Assembly: GCA_963805705.1 (NCBI GenBank)
Contig: CAWDVH010000005.1
Span: 1,488,001-1,552,000, forward strand
Source of the DNA: CAWDVH01 sp963805705
GTDB lineage: Bacteria; Actinomycetota; Actinomycetes; Streptosporangiales; Streptosporangiaceae
Reading direction: 5' to 3'
Length of the DNA stretch: 64,000 nucleotides
The position numbers and the translations under genes were made by a program. The notes below the pieces were generated by a model that was not told the DNA's origin, searched no databases, and saw nothing but the letters and a program-made list of their open reading frames with translations. This document shows positions 15,274 through 23,787 of this stretch, piece by piece. How positions within the stretch are numbered: the first letter of the stretch is position 1; the number at the start of each line of letters is the position of its first letter.

Positions 15274-17661
15274 ATGACCACAAGCTCTGCCCATAACGGG
15301 GGCGCCCGCGCCAGCCTCGCCATCCTCGGCGAGATCCAGCAGCGCGTTCTGTGGCTGGCGACCAGGATTGTCGACGCCGCCAATCATGACCGGGACACCG
15401 GCGACGGGGTCAAGGTGGGCGGTCACCAGGCCTCCAGCGCGAGCCTGGTGACGGTGCTGACCGCGCTGTACTTCGCGCACCTGGATGCCGCGGACAAGGT
15501 CAGCGTCAAGCCGCATGCCTCGCCGGTATTTCACGCGATCCAGTACCTGCTCGGCAACCTGGACCGCAGCTACCTGCCGATGCTGCGCGCGTTCGGCGGG
15601 CTGCAGTCCTATCCCAGCCGCACCAAGGATCCTGATGTGGTCGACTTCTCGACCGGCTCGGTCGGGCTGGGCGCGGCGGCGCCGCTGTTCGCGGCAGTCA
15701 CCAGGCGTTACGTGGATGCCCATTTCGGCGCCCGGCCGCGGAGCCGGTTCGTGGCCCTGATCGGAGACGCCGAACTCGACGAGGGCAACATCTGGGAGGC
15801 CATCGCCGATCCCGCTACCGACGGCCTGGGCGATGTCATGTGGATCATTGACGTCAACCGGCAGTCGCTGGACCGGGTCATACCCGGCGTGCGGATCGCG
15901 CAGTGGGAGCAGCAGTTCACCGCCGCCGGCTGGCATGTGGTCGAGGCCAAGTACGGCACGAGGCTGCGCGAGGCGTTCGCCCGGCCGGGCGGCACCGCGC
16001 TGCGCGACTGGATCGACGTGATGCCCAACGAGCACTACCAGTCGCTCTTCGGCCTGGATGCCGCCGCCCTGCGGGTCCGCTTCCTGGACGGCGCGCCGGA
16101 GGCGGTACGGCAGCTATGCCAGGACGTCGGCGATGCGGATCTGGCCGGCCTGGTCACCGATCTGGCCGGGCACGACCTGAGCTCGCTGCTGGCGGCATTC
16201 GGTGAGTGCGATCAGGAGAAGAGCCGGCCTAGCGTCGTGTTCGCCTACACCGTCAAGGGATGGGGCCTGCCGATCGCGGGTAATCCGCGCAACCACTCAG
16301 CGCTGCTGTCGGTCGACCAGATACAGGAGATGCGGGCCCGGCTGGGCCTGACCCAGGACAGCGAGTGGGACAGGCTCGACCCGATGACGGCGGCCGGCCA
16401 GTGGGTGGCCCTGCGGCGCGAGCACCTGGCCCGTACGCCGGCGAGGGCCAGCTCCGGATCGGCGGCGATCACCGTGCCGCAGGCCACCGGGCAGCGCTCG
16501 GGGCGTCCGGTCTCGACCCAGGAGGTATTCGGCCGGATCCTGGTCGACCTGTCCCGCGACGACGGCGTGGCGCCTTACCTGGTCACTACCGCGCCCGACG
16601 TCGCCACCTCGACCAACCTGGCCGGCTTCATCAATCGCAAGGGGGTCTTCAGCCCGGACGCGCGCCGGGCGTGGAGCGAGGACTCGGTGCTGAAGTGGGC
16701 GGAAGGCCCTGACGGCCAGCACATCGAGCTCGGCATCAGCGAAATGAACCTCTTCCTGCTGCTCGGGCAGCTCGGGCTGTCCTTGGACCTGTCCGGCCAG
16801 GCGCTGCTCCCGGTGGGGACGGTGTACGACCCGTTCGTGCTGCGCGGCCTGGACGCCTTCATTTACTCGGTCTACTCGGGCGCCCGCTTCGTCGTCGCCG
16901 GCACGCCGTCCGGGGTAACGCTGGCCCCTGAAGGCGGTGCGCACCAGTCCACCATCACCGCCTCCGTCGGCCTGGAGCTGCCGAACGTGACGTTCATCGA
17001 GCCCGCGTACGCGGCGGCGCTGGACTGGCTGCTGTGCGGGGCGCTCCAGTCGATCGCCGCGGCCAGCGCCCCGGCACCGGGGACGGCCCCGGCCGAGGCC
17101 GGCTCCTACTACTTCCGCCTCACCACCAGGAGCATCGACCAGAAGCCGTTCGCGCAGGCGCGGGACCGGCTGGGCGATGCGATCTTGCGCCGCCAGGTCC
17201 TGGCCGGTGCCTACCGCCTGATCGACGCCGCCCAGGCTGGGGCAGCGGGAGCCCCCGCGGTCTACCTCGTCGGCTCGGGCGCGGTGCTGCCCGAGGTGCT
17301 CTCGGCGGCCGCCGAGCTCACCGACGAGGGCATCGCGGCCAGCGTCATCGACGTCACCTCGATTGACCGGCTCTACCGGGCCTGGCAGCGGACCCTGCGC
17401 CAGGCCGTCCGCACCGCGACCGCGCCGTCCATCCCCGGCGCGCTGCGCACCGTATTCGGTGACCGCGCGCCGATCGTGACGGTGCACGACGCCGCCTCGC
17501 ACACGATGAGCTGGCTCGGCTCGGCCCTCGGCGTGCCCGCGGTCAGCCTCGGCGTCGACTCCTTCGGCCAGTCCGGCGCGGTCAGCGACCTGTACCGCGT
17601 GCACGACCTAGACGCAGGCTCCATCGTCAACGCCGCCCTCGCCGCCCTGTCGCTGCGGTAA
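15274..17661 (+). CDS. Pyruvate dehydrogenase E1-like / transketolase-family protein
   Basis: ThDP enzyme related to the homodimeric AceE-type pyruvate dehydrogenase E1, with all transketolase-type domains in one chain. At 795 residues it is shorter than typical AceE (about 890-910). Visible motifs: GGHQASSASLVT near residue 48, the ThDP segment GDAELDEGNIWEA near 168, YTVKGWGLPIAGNPRNHSAL near 325 and LAPEGGAHQSTI near 550. The ThDP motif begins GDA rather than GDG. No E2 or E3 gene is adjacent, so it may act with a complex encoded elsewhere or as a free keto-acid dehydrogenase. The substrate is uncertain. Confidence 0.8.
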   Translation: MTTSSAHNGGARASLAILGEIQQRVLWLATRIVDAANHDRDTGDGVKVGGHQASSASLVTVLTALYFAHLDAADKVSVKPHASPVFHAIQYLLGNLDRSYLPMLRAFGGLQSYPSRTKDPDVVDFSTGSVGLGAAAPLFAAVTRRYVDAHFGARPRSRFVALIGDAELDEGNIWEAIADPATDGLGDVMWIIDVNRQSLDRVIPGVRIAQWEQQFTAAGWHVVEAKYGTRLREAFARPGGTALRDWIDVMPNEHYQSLFGLDAAALRVRFLDGAPEAVRQLCQDVGDADLAGLVTDLAGHDLSSLLAAFGECDQEKSRPSVVFAYTVKGWGLPIAGNPRNHSALLSVDQIQEMRARLGLTQDSEWDRLDPMTAAGQWVALRREHLARTPARASSGSAAITVPQATGQRSGRPVSTQEVFGRILVDLSRDDGVAPYLVTTAPDVATSTNLAGFINRKGVFSPDARRAWSEDSVLKWAEGPDGQHIELGISEMNLFLLLGQLGLSLDLSGQALLPVGTVYDPFVLRGLDAFIYSVYSGARFVVAGTPSGVTLAPEGGAHQSTITASVGLELPNVTFIEPAYAAALDWLLCGALQSIAAASAPAPGTAPAEAGSYYFRLTTRSIDQKPFAQARDRLGDAILRRQVLAGAYRLIDAAQAGAAGAPAVYLVGSGAVLPEVLSAAAELTDEGIAASVIDVTSIDRLYRAWQRTLRQAVRTATAPSIPGALRTVFGDRAPIVTVHDAASHTMSWLGSALGVPAVSLGVDSFGQSGAVSDLYRVHDLDAGSIVNAALAALSLR

Positions 17662-17744
17662 CGCAGAACGTCACTGGCGCGCCGCCTTCCCTGGCGCCGG
17701 ACACCGCCCTCTTCCGGCCCGGCCGGACACGGTCGTGCCCTCGA

Positions 17745-17771
17745 AATGATCACGATACCGGGGTGATCATT
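17745..17771. promoter_or_regulatory. Inverted repeat before the metallopeptidase gene
   Basis: AATGATCA and TGATCATT are perfect 8-bp arms separated by 11 bases, 65-91 bp upstream of the peptidase start. The spacing of about two helical turns between half-site centres suits a dimeric regulator; no candidate regulator is adjacent. Confidence 0.45.
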
Positions 17772-17835
17772 GCCGCTGCGAGGAATATGGACTTCGATGA
17801 GGGCCATGCCCGCGCACCCAGGTCGAGGAGCTCTC

Positions 17836-19668
17836 ATGATGGCCAGTCACCGCTCGCGCGTCGCCATCGCCATCAGCATCGCCGTCACGCTGCCGGGCCT
17901 GGGGCTGGGATCGGTAGCGCTGGCCAGCTCCAGCCAGGCCGCGCGGCAGCCTGCCCACTGCTCGGCGGGCGCGCGCACGCTCTCCAAGCTCGGCGATCAC
18001 CTGTACCCGGACACCGGCAACGGCGGCTACACCAGCGTGCACACCGATGTCCGCCTGGTGTACGACGCGACCGCGAACCGGTTCCTGCCCGGTAACCACG
18101 TCGACCTCACCGACCGGGCCACGCAGTGCCTGACCAGCTTCAGCCTGGATTTCGAGCGCCGGTCGACGGCCAACCAGGCCGCGGGCCCGGACATGAAGGT
18201 CACCTCGGTCACCGTCAACGGGCGCCCGGCCTCCTTCACCTTCGTGCAGCCGACCTACCCGGGTGATCCGCACGGGCCGAACGACCCGAATCCGGCGGCC
18301 CACGAGGCCTCACAGCGCAACCCGGTCGGCGGCCCCGACCACAACCGGCTGCCGCCGGCCTGCACCCCGGAGCTGAAGTCCACCCGCTCGGCCACGCGAA
18401 ACTCGCAGAACGGCCAGCAGTGCCCGGCCAACAAGCTCGTGATCACTCCCGCCCGGCCGATCAGGCATGGGGCACGGTTCAGGGTCGCGGTCTCCTACAC
18501 GGGCAGGCCAGGCGTGCACACCGACGGTGACGGCACGACCGAGGGCTGGTTCAGGTCGGACAAGCCCGCCGGAGACGGCGGTTTTGTCACCACCGAGCCG
18601 GTCGGCACCGAGGACTGGATGCCGCTCAACGATCACCCGAGCGCCAAGCCGACCTATGACTTCTACGACACCGTGAACGCCGGCAAGACCGTGCTCGCCA
18701 ACGGCGTGCTGAAGTCGAGGAAGCAGCATGCGCCGGACCCTGAGTTCCCGCACGGCTCGGTGACCTGGCACTGGCACTCCGCCGCGCCGGTGGCCAGCTA
18801 TCTGGTCGAGGACAGCGTCGGCAGCTACAGCCTGACCGAGCGGACGGCCAGTAACGGCGTCAAGTATTACGAGGCGCAGGCGAGCTCGCTCAGCGCGGCG
18901 CGCAAGAAGAAGAATCTCGCGATCATGAACAAGCAGGAGAACATCACGCTGTTCGAGAGCCTCTTCAACGGGCCTTACCCGTTCACCTCGGACGGCGTCG
19001 TCGTCGGCAGGCCGTCAGCCAGCTTCGAGGAGGAGATGCAGACCATGATCACCTTCGCTGGAGGCGAGATCGACCTCGACACGCTCTACCACGAGAATAT
19101 GCACCAGTGGTGGGGCGACAACGTCTCGGAGGCCAGCTACAACCTGACGTTCTACAAGGAGGGTCTCGCGACTCTCGGCGAGTACCTGTTCCACGCCCGG
19201 ACCGCGCAGGCAAAAGCGGGCGGCCCCGGCACGCGGGCCGGTCGGCGGGCGTTCAACCGGAGCCTGATCAGGCAGTTCGACGCGAACTACGCGAGCAAGG
19301 GCAGGTTCTGGGCGGTCGCCCCCTCGAACGAGGTGCCTTACGGCCTGTTCGGCGAGGACGCGACCTACGCCCGGCCGGGCACCACCTACATCGCGCTGCG
19401 CCAGATCCTGGGCAGCGCCAACTTCGACCGGGCCCTGCATCAGATCCAGCGGCAGCGCGGTGGCGGCGACATCACCGAGCCGCAGCTGGAGGCGGCGTTC
19501 GCGCACTGGCTGCCCAGCCACAGCGCGGCATGCCAGTCCCGGCTCGGCCGGTTCTTCACCCAGTGGTTCGATACGGCCTACCCGGCCGGCGGGGGCGCCC
19601 ACCGGCCGCAGATCACCGGGCCTGGCCTGGCCGGGCCCGGCTTCTACACCGGCGGCTGTACCCGGTAG
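17836..19668 (+). CDS. Secreted M1-family-like zinc metallopeptidase
   Basis: Probable extracellular aminopeptidase-like enzyme of the gluzincin M1 group. The 610-residue protein begins with a signal peptide (basic start, hydrophobic stretch, ALASS cleavage region near residue 30). The zinc site HENMHQWWG is an HExxH motif, with the third ligand in KEGLA about 20 residues further on. EEEMQ upstream occupies the place of the usual GxMEN segment but does not match it. The start is ATG 17836 or the next codon, after GAGGAG at 17825-17830. The C-terminal segment has two cysteines that could pair outside the cell. The substrate is unknown. Confidence 0.85.
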   Translation: MMASHRSRVAIAISIAVTLPGLGLGSVALASSSQAARQPAHCSAGARTLSKLGDHLYPDTGNGGYTSVHTDVRLVYDATANRFLPGNHVDLTDRATQCLTSFSLDFERRSTANQAAGPDMKVTSVTVNGRPASFTFVQPTYPGDPHGPNDPNPAAHEASQRNPVGGPDHNRLPPACTPELKSTRSATRNSQNGQQCPANKLVITPARPIRHGARFRVAVSYTGRPGVHTDGDGTTEGWFRSDKPAGDGGFVTTEPVGTEDWMPLNDHPSAKPTYDFYDTVNAGKTVLANGVLKSRKQHAPDPEFPHGSVTWHWHSAAPVASYLVEDSVGSYSLTERTASNGVKYYEAQASSLSAARKKKNLAIMNKQENITLFESLFNGPYPFTSDGVVVGRPSASFEEEMQTMITFAGGEIDLDTLYHENMHQWWGDNVSEASYNLTFYKEGLATLGEYLFHARTAQAKAGGPGTRAGRRAFNRSLIRQFDANYASKGRFWAVAPSNEVPYGLFGEDATYARPGTTYIALRQILGSANFDRALHQIQRQRGGGDITEPQLEAAFAHWLPSHSAACQSRLGRFFTQWFDTAYPAGGGAHRPQITGPGLAGPGFYTGGCTR

Positions 19669-19741
19669 GGACGGCCGCCGGGCCGCCGGGCCGCCAGCCC
19701 GCCACGGCCGTTGTGCCAAACTGAGCCAGACTGGCTTGCAA

Positions 19742-19760
19742 TGGCACCAAAGTGGTGTCA
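19742..19760. promoter_or_regulatory. Palindromic operator before the RHH gene
   Basis: TGGCACCA-AAG-TGGTGTCA is an inverted repeat with one mismatch, ending 10 bp before the ATG at 19771 of the ribbon-helix-helix gene. A third related half-site (TGGCGTCA) overlaps the start codon. Autoregulation by the encoded RHH protein is the natural reading. Confidence 0.6.
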
Positions 19761-19770
19761 CAATGGCGTC

Positions 19771-20304
19771 ATGGATCTCACGCCGTATGTCGACACCGTC
19801 CGCCGTCAGCTCGCGGTGGCCGCCGAGGCCGGGGGCGAAGAAGCGCGCGCCCTGGCCGACAGGCTCATTGAGCCGCTGGAGATGGCGGTGCGGGTCGCCC
19901 TGCTAGACGTGCTCTCCGCGGCCGCGGATGAGATCACGCGCGACCTGGCGCCGGGCTCAGTGGATCTGCGCCTGCGCGGGCGCGAGCCCAGTTTCGTCGT
20001 GGCGCCCCCTCCCGCCGACTACTCGTTCGAGGACCCGGAGCACGCCGGGGCCGATGTACCGGCCCCGGCGTCACCGGCCCTGGCGTCACCCGACGGCGAG
20101 GAAGGGGCCATGGCCAGGATCAACTTCCGCCTGGCCGAGCACCTCAAGAGCCGCGTCGAGGCGGCGGCCGGGCAGGCCGGGATCTCGGTCAACTCCTGGC
20201 TCGTGCGGGCGGCCGGGGCCGCGCTGGAGTCCGGCGACCGCAGTCCCGGCTCCGATCGGCGCGCCCCGCGGGGGGGCCAGCGCTACACCGGCTGGGTGCA
20301 CTAG
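19771..20304 (+). CDS. RHH/HicB-like DNA-binding protein
   Basis: Probable transcription repressor of the operon it starts. The 177-residue protein has a long N-terminal helical region with many Ala/Glu, a middle section rich in Pro/Ala, and a C-terminal Arc/HicB-type ribbon-helix-helix (residues about 112-150; MARINFRLAEHLKSRVEAAA then ISVNSWLVRAA). No HicA-type toxin is next to it, so it is unlikely to be an antitoxin. It is followed by a DUF4097 gene and ABC exporter genes, an arrangement seen in other actinomycetes. A palindrome sits at its start. Confidence 0.75.
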   Translation: MDLTPYVDTVRRQLAVAAEAGGEEARALADRLIEPLEMAVRVALLDVLSAAADEITRDLAPGSVDLRLRGREPSFVVAPPPADYSFEDPEHAGADVPAPASPALASPDGEEGAMARINFRLAEHLKSRVEAAAGQAGISVNSWLVRAAGAALESGDRSPGSDRRAPRGGQRYTGWVH

Positions 20305-20412
20305 CTCCCCGCGGCACGCCACCCGCCCCGCGCCGCACGCGCGCCGCGACACCACAGTCCATGACTCGTCCCGCCCCCGGGACGCCCAGCTCACCCATCA
20401 GGAGGGATCACC

Positions 20413-21258
20413 ATGCCCACTTTCGACACTCCCGCGCCGATTTCGGTCACAATTGACCTGGTTGTCGGTGACGCTCGTATCACGGCCAGCGACCGCGACG
20501 ACACGGTCGTGGAGATACGCCCCAGCGACGCGTCACACGAGCCGGACGTACGGGCCGCGGAGCAGACCCGGGTCGAGTACGCGGCCGGCGCCCTGCTGGT
20601 CAAGGCTCCGAAGCAGCGCAGTCTCGGCCTGTTCGGCCAGGCCGGGTCGATCGACGTGACGATCGGCCTGCCCACGGGCTCGCAGGTGCAGGGCGACGCC
20701 TCGGTAGCGGCCTTCCGCTGCACGGGCCGCCTCGGCCAGTGCCGGGTCAAGACCGCGACCGGCGACATCCAGCTCGATCACGTCGGCGTGCTCGACCTGA
20801 GCACCGGTGCCGGCGCGATCATCGTGGATCACGTCACGGGCAGCGCCGAGGTAAGTACCGGATCCGGCCGGGTCCGCCTGCGCGAGATCGACGGCACCGC
20901 AGTGATCAAGAACTCCAACGGCGACAGCTGGATCGGCGAGATCACCGGCGACCTGCGGGTGAACGCGGCCAACGGCGACATATCCGTCGACCGCGCGAGC
21001 GCCGGGGTCACCGCCAGCACGAGCAATGGTGACGTCCGGGTCGGCGAGGTCGCACGTGGCTCCGCCGTACTCAAGACGAGCCTCGGCGAGATCGAGATCG
21101 GCATCCGCGCCGGCACCGTCGCCCGGCTCGAGGTGTCCACGCAGTTCGGCCGGGTGCACAACCACCTGGACACCACCGACAGCCCCGAGCCGTCCGAGGA
21201 GACCGTCGAGGTACGCGCCCGCACCAGCTACGGGGACATCGTGATCCGCCGTGCCTAG
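20413..21258 (+). CDS. DUF4097 beta-strand repeat protein
   Basis: The 281-residue protein is built of short beta-strand repeats: TGDIQLDHV, TGAGAIIVDHV, SGRVRLREI, NGDSWIGEI, NGDISVDRA and NGDVRVGEV mark successive turns, as expected for a right-handed beta-helix (DUF4097/adhesin-like). There is no signal peptide or membrane segment, so it is cytoplasmic despite its resemblance to adhesins. AGGAGGGATCACC precedes ATG 20413. It lies between an RHH regulator and an ABC transporter pair; its role in the unit is unknown. Confidence 0.85.
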   Translation: MPTFDTPAPISVTIDLVVGDARITASDRDDTVVEIRPSDASHEPDVRAAEQTRVEYAAGALLVKAPKQRSLGLFGQAGSIDVTIGLPTGSQVQGDASVAAFRCTGRLGQCRVKTATGDIQLDHVGVLDLSTGAGAIIVDHVTGSAEVSTGSGRVRLREIDGTAVIKNSNGDSWIGEITGDLRVNAANGDISVDRASAGVTASTSNGDVRVGEVARGSAVLKTSLGEIEIGIRAGTVARLEVSTQFGRVHNHLDTTDSPEPSEETVEVRARTSYGDIVIRRA

Positions 21259-21307
21259 GAACCCGGAACTGAAGCTCACGGAACTGCACCGCCCCGGAGG
21301 AAGAGAG

Positions 21308-22282
21308 ATGACAGCAACCACAGCGATGACCACGGCGATCCGGCCGGCGATCTCGGTCAGCGGGCTGCGGAAGTCCTTTGGCGGCACGGTGGTACTGGAC
21401 GGCATCGACCTCACCGTGGCCGAAGGGACGATCTTCTCGCTACTGGGCCCCAACGGCGCCGGAAAGACCACCGTGGTGCAGATCCTGTCCACCCTGATCG
21501 CCGCCGATGGCGGCCAGGTGCGGGTCGCCGGCCACGACCTGGCGGCCGATCCCGACGCGGTGCGCGCCGCGATCGGCGTCACCGGCCAGTTCTCGGCGGT
21601 GGACAACCTGCTCACCGGCGAGGAGAACCTGCTGCTGATGGCGGACCTGCACCACCTGCCCAGGGGCGAGGGCCGGCGGCGTGCCGCCGCGCTGCTCGAC
21701 GGCTTTGACCTGGCCGACGTGGCGAGGAAGCCAGCAGCGAGATATTCGGGCGGCACGCGGCGCCGGCTCGACCTGGCCATGACCCTGGTCGGCCGCCCGC
21801 GCCTGATCTTCCTCGACGAGCCGACCACCGGGCTTGACCCCCGCAGCCGCCGCACCATGTGGCAGGTCATCCGCGCTCTGGCCGCCGACGGAGTCACCAT
21901 CTTCCTCACCACCCAGCACCTGGAGGAGGCCGACCAGCTGGCCGACCGGATCGCGCTCCTCGACCACGGCAGGCTGGTCGCCGAGGGAACTGCCGATGAG
22001 CTCAAGCGCCGTATTCCCGGCGGCCACATCCGCCTGCAGTTCACCGACCCGCGGGCCCTGGAATCAGCGGCCCTGGCCCTAGGCGCGGTATCGCGCGATG
22101 ACCAGGCACTGGCCCTGCAGGTGCCAGGCGACGGCAGCCTGGCCTCGCTGCGGGCCCTGCTCGGCCAGCTCAGCGGCGCATCGGTCGAGGCCGGCACATT
22201 GTCGATCCACACTCCCGACCTCGACGACGTCTTCTTCGCCTTTACCGGCCACCCCGATCCACAGAAAGGCAGCCCGCGATGA
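21308..22282 (+). CDS. ABC transporter ATP-binding protein, DrrA-like
   Basis: ATPase of an ABC-2 exporter. The 324-residue protein has Walker A GPNGAGKTT, the signature YSGGTRRRLDLA, Walker B LIFLDEPTTGLD and the H-loop TTQHLEEA, with the C-terminal extension typical of daunorubicin-resistance (DrrA) ATPases. ATG 21308 is chosen because GGAGG lies at 21296-21300; the frame is open further upstream to 21251, but without similarity. The stop overlaps the permease start (ATGA). Export of a hydrophobic compound is likely, but the substrate is unknown. Confidence 0.93.
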   Translation: MTATTAMTTAIRPAISVSGLRKSFGGTVVLDGIDLTVAEGTIFSLLGPNGAGKTTVVQILSTLIAADGGQVRVAGHDLAADPDAVRAAIGVTGQFSAVDNLLTGEENLLLMADLHHLPRGEGRRRAAALLDGFDLADVARKPAARYSGGTRRRLDLAMTLVGRPRLIFLDEPTTGLDPRSRRTMWQVIRALAADGVTIFLTTQHLEEADQLADRIALLDHGRLVAEGTADELKRRIPGGHIRLQFTDPRALESAALALGAVSRDDQALALQVPGDGSLASLRALLGQLSGASVEAGTLSIHTPDLDDVFFAFTGHPDPQKGSPR

Positions 22283-23076
22283 GCACCCTGTCGTACGCCG
22301 TCACTGACTCGGCGGCGATGCTGCGCCGCAACCTGCGGCACCTCCAGCGCTATCCGTCGATGACCCTGATGCTCGTCGGCCTGCCCGTCGTGATCATGCT
22401 GCTGTTCGTCTACGTGTTCGGCGGCACGCTGGGTGCCGGGCTCAGCGGCATCTCCGGCGGCCGTGCCGCCTACGTCAACTACGTCGCTCCCGGCATCATC
22501 CTGCTGACCGTGGCCGCCGCGGCGCAGGGAACGGCCATATCGGTCGCCATGGATATGAGCGAGGGCATCATCGCCCGGTTCCGCACCATGGCCATCTCCC
22601 GCGCCTCGGTGCTGACCGGCCACGTCCTCGGCAGCCTGATCCAGACCATGCTCAGCATCGCCGTCGTCATCGGCGTCGCGCTGCTCATCGGATTCCGGCC
22701 CGCCGCGGGCCCGCTGGCCTGGACCGCGGCCGTGGGAGTCCTCGCGATGACCGCCTTCGCGCTCATCTGGCTGTCGGTCGCGCTCGGCCTGGTCTCCAAG
22801 AGCGTCGAGACCGCCAGCAACCTGCCCATGTTCCTGATCCTGCTGCCGTTCCTCGGCAGCGGCTTCGTCCCCACGGGGACGATGCCGGCCGGACTGCGCT
22901 GGTTCGCGGAGTACCAGCCCTTCACCGCGGTCACCGAGACGCTACGGGGGCTGCTCACGGGTACCCCGGTCGGCAGTAACGCGATCATCGCCATCGCCTG
23001 GTGCGCCGGCATCGCGCTGCTGGCCTACCTCTGGGCGAGGAAACTGTTCAGCCGCCCGCCCGCACGGCCCGCCTAG
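22279..23076 (+). CDS. ABC-2 type permease, DrrB-like
   Basis: Membrane partner of the preceding ATPase: 265 residues with six hydrophobic helices and the ABC-2 signature region around FRTMAISRASVLTGH and SKSVETASNLPMFL. The ATG overlaps the ATPase stop. The pair should form a two-plus-two exporter in the cytoplasmic membrane. Confidence 0.92.
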   Translation: MSTLSYAVTDSAAMLRRNLRHLQRYPSMTLMLVGLPVVIMLLFVYVFGGTLGAGLSGISGGRAAYVNYVAPGIILLTVAAAAQGTAISVAMDMSEGIIARFRTMAISRASVLTGHVLGSLIQTMLSIAVVIGVALLIGFRPAAGPLAWTAAVGVLAMTAFALIWLSVALGLVSKSVETASNLPMFLILLPFLGSGFVPTGTMPAGLRWFAEYQPFTAVTETLRGLLTGTPVGSNAIIAIAWCAGIALLAYLWARKLFSRPPARPA

Positions 23077-23077
23077 C

Positions 23078-23100
23078 TTTATTGAGCAAGCATCAATAAA
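23078..23100. promoter_or_regulatory. Operator abutting the tetR start codon
   Basis: TTTATTGA-N7-TCAATAAA is a perfect 8-bp inverted repeat that ends on the base before ATG 23101 of the TetR gene. It is AT-rich against a GC-rich background and leaves no room for a ribosome binding site. A regulator bound there would block both initiation of a leaderless transcript and read-through from the ABC genes. Confidence 0.7.
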
Positions 23101-23787
23101 ATGGTGGCCGTGATCGCAGACGTCAGCCGGCCGCGGCTCAGCCCGCAGAGCCGCCAGCGCCTCAGCCCGCAGGCCCGCCGGGCCCAGCTGATCGCCGTCG
23201 GCGTGCGGTTGCTGCAGGATCGCCCGCTCGCTGACCTCGCGCTGGAGGACGTGGCGGCGGCCGCCGGGATCAGCCGCGCGCTGCCGTTCCACTACTTCGC
23301 CAGTCGCACCGAATTCCATGTGGCCGTGCTCGAGGCCGCCGGCGAGGAGTTCCTGCGCGCTACCGACCCGGCGCCCCACCTGCCGCCCCATGACCGGCTC
23401 CGGGCGGGCATCGAGGCCTACCTGGACTGGGCCGGGGCCAGGCGATCGGAGTACCTGGCCCTGACCCGCAGCGCAGCGGGCGCCGATCCGGCCCTGCGGG
23501 AAGTCTTTGAGCGAAGCCGCGATGCCCTGGTCGATCGCCTCGTGCTCGGCATGGATGCCGACCCGGCCGAGCCCCTGCTGCGGCTGGCCGTGCGGGGCTG
23601 GGCCGCGATGACCGAGGAAATGGTCGCCGCATGGAGCCAGCAGCGACCCGTGCCGAGGGCGGACCTGGTCGCCGTGATCGAGCAGGCCTTCACGTCGTCG
23701 GTGGCGGCTGTCGCGCGCCGGGTCCCGTCGACCAGGGCCGCTATTGACCGCTACATCCACCTAGGAGGTACCTGTGACCAGCGATGA
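23101..23787 (+). CDS. TetR-family regulator
   Basis: A 228-residue TetR protein: the N-terminal HTH (residues about 27-75; DVAAAAGISRALPFHYFASR) is followed by a helical ligand-binding domain. It starts directly after a perfect palindrome, its probable own operator, and overlaps the downstream BVMO gene by 14 bp, so it most likely controls that monooxygenase and itself. The ligand is unknown. Confidence 0.88.
   Translation: MVAVIADVSRPRLSPQSRQRLSPQARRAQLIAVGVRLLQDRPLADLALEDVAAAAGISRALPFHYFASRTEFHVAVLEAAGEEFLRATDPAPHLPPHDRLRAGIEAYLDWAGARRSEYLALTRSAAGADPALREVFERSRDALVDRLVLGMDADPAEPLLRLAVRGWAAMTEEMVAAWSQQRPVPRADLVAVIEQAFTSSVAAVARRVPSTRAAIDRYIHLGGTCDQR

Noticed and set aside
19771..20304. HicAB toxin-antitoxin system
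   Set aside because: Only the RHH part is present; no HicA-like gene lies next to it.
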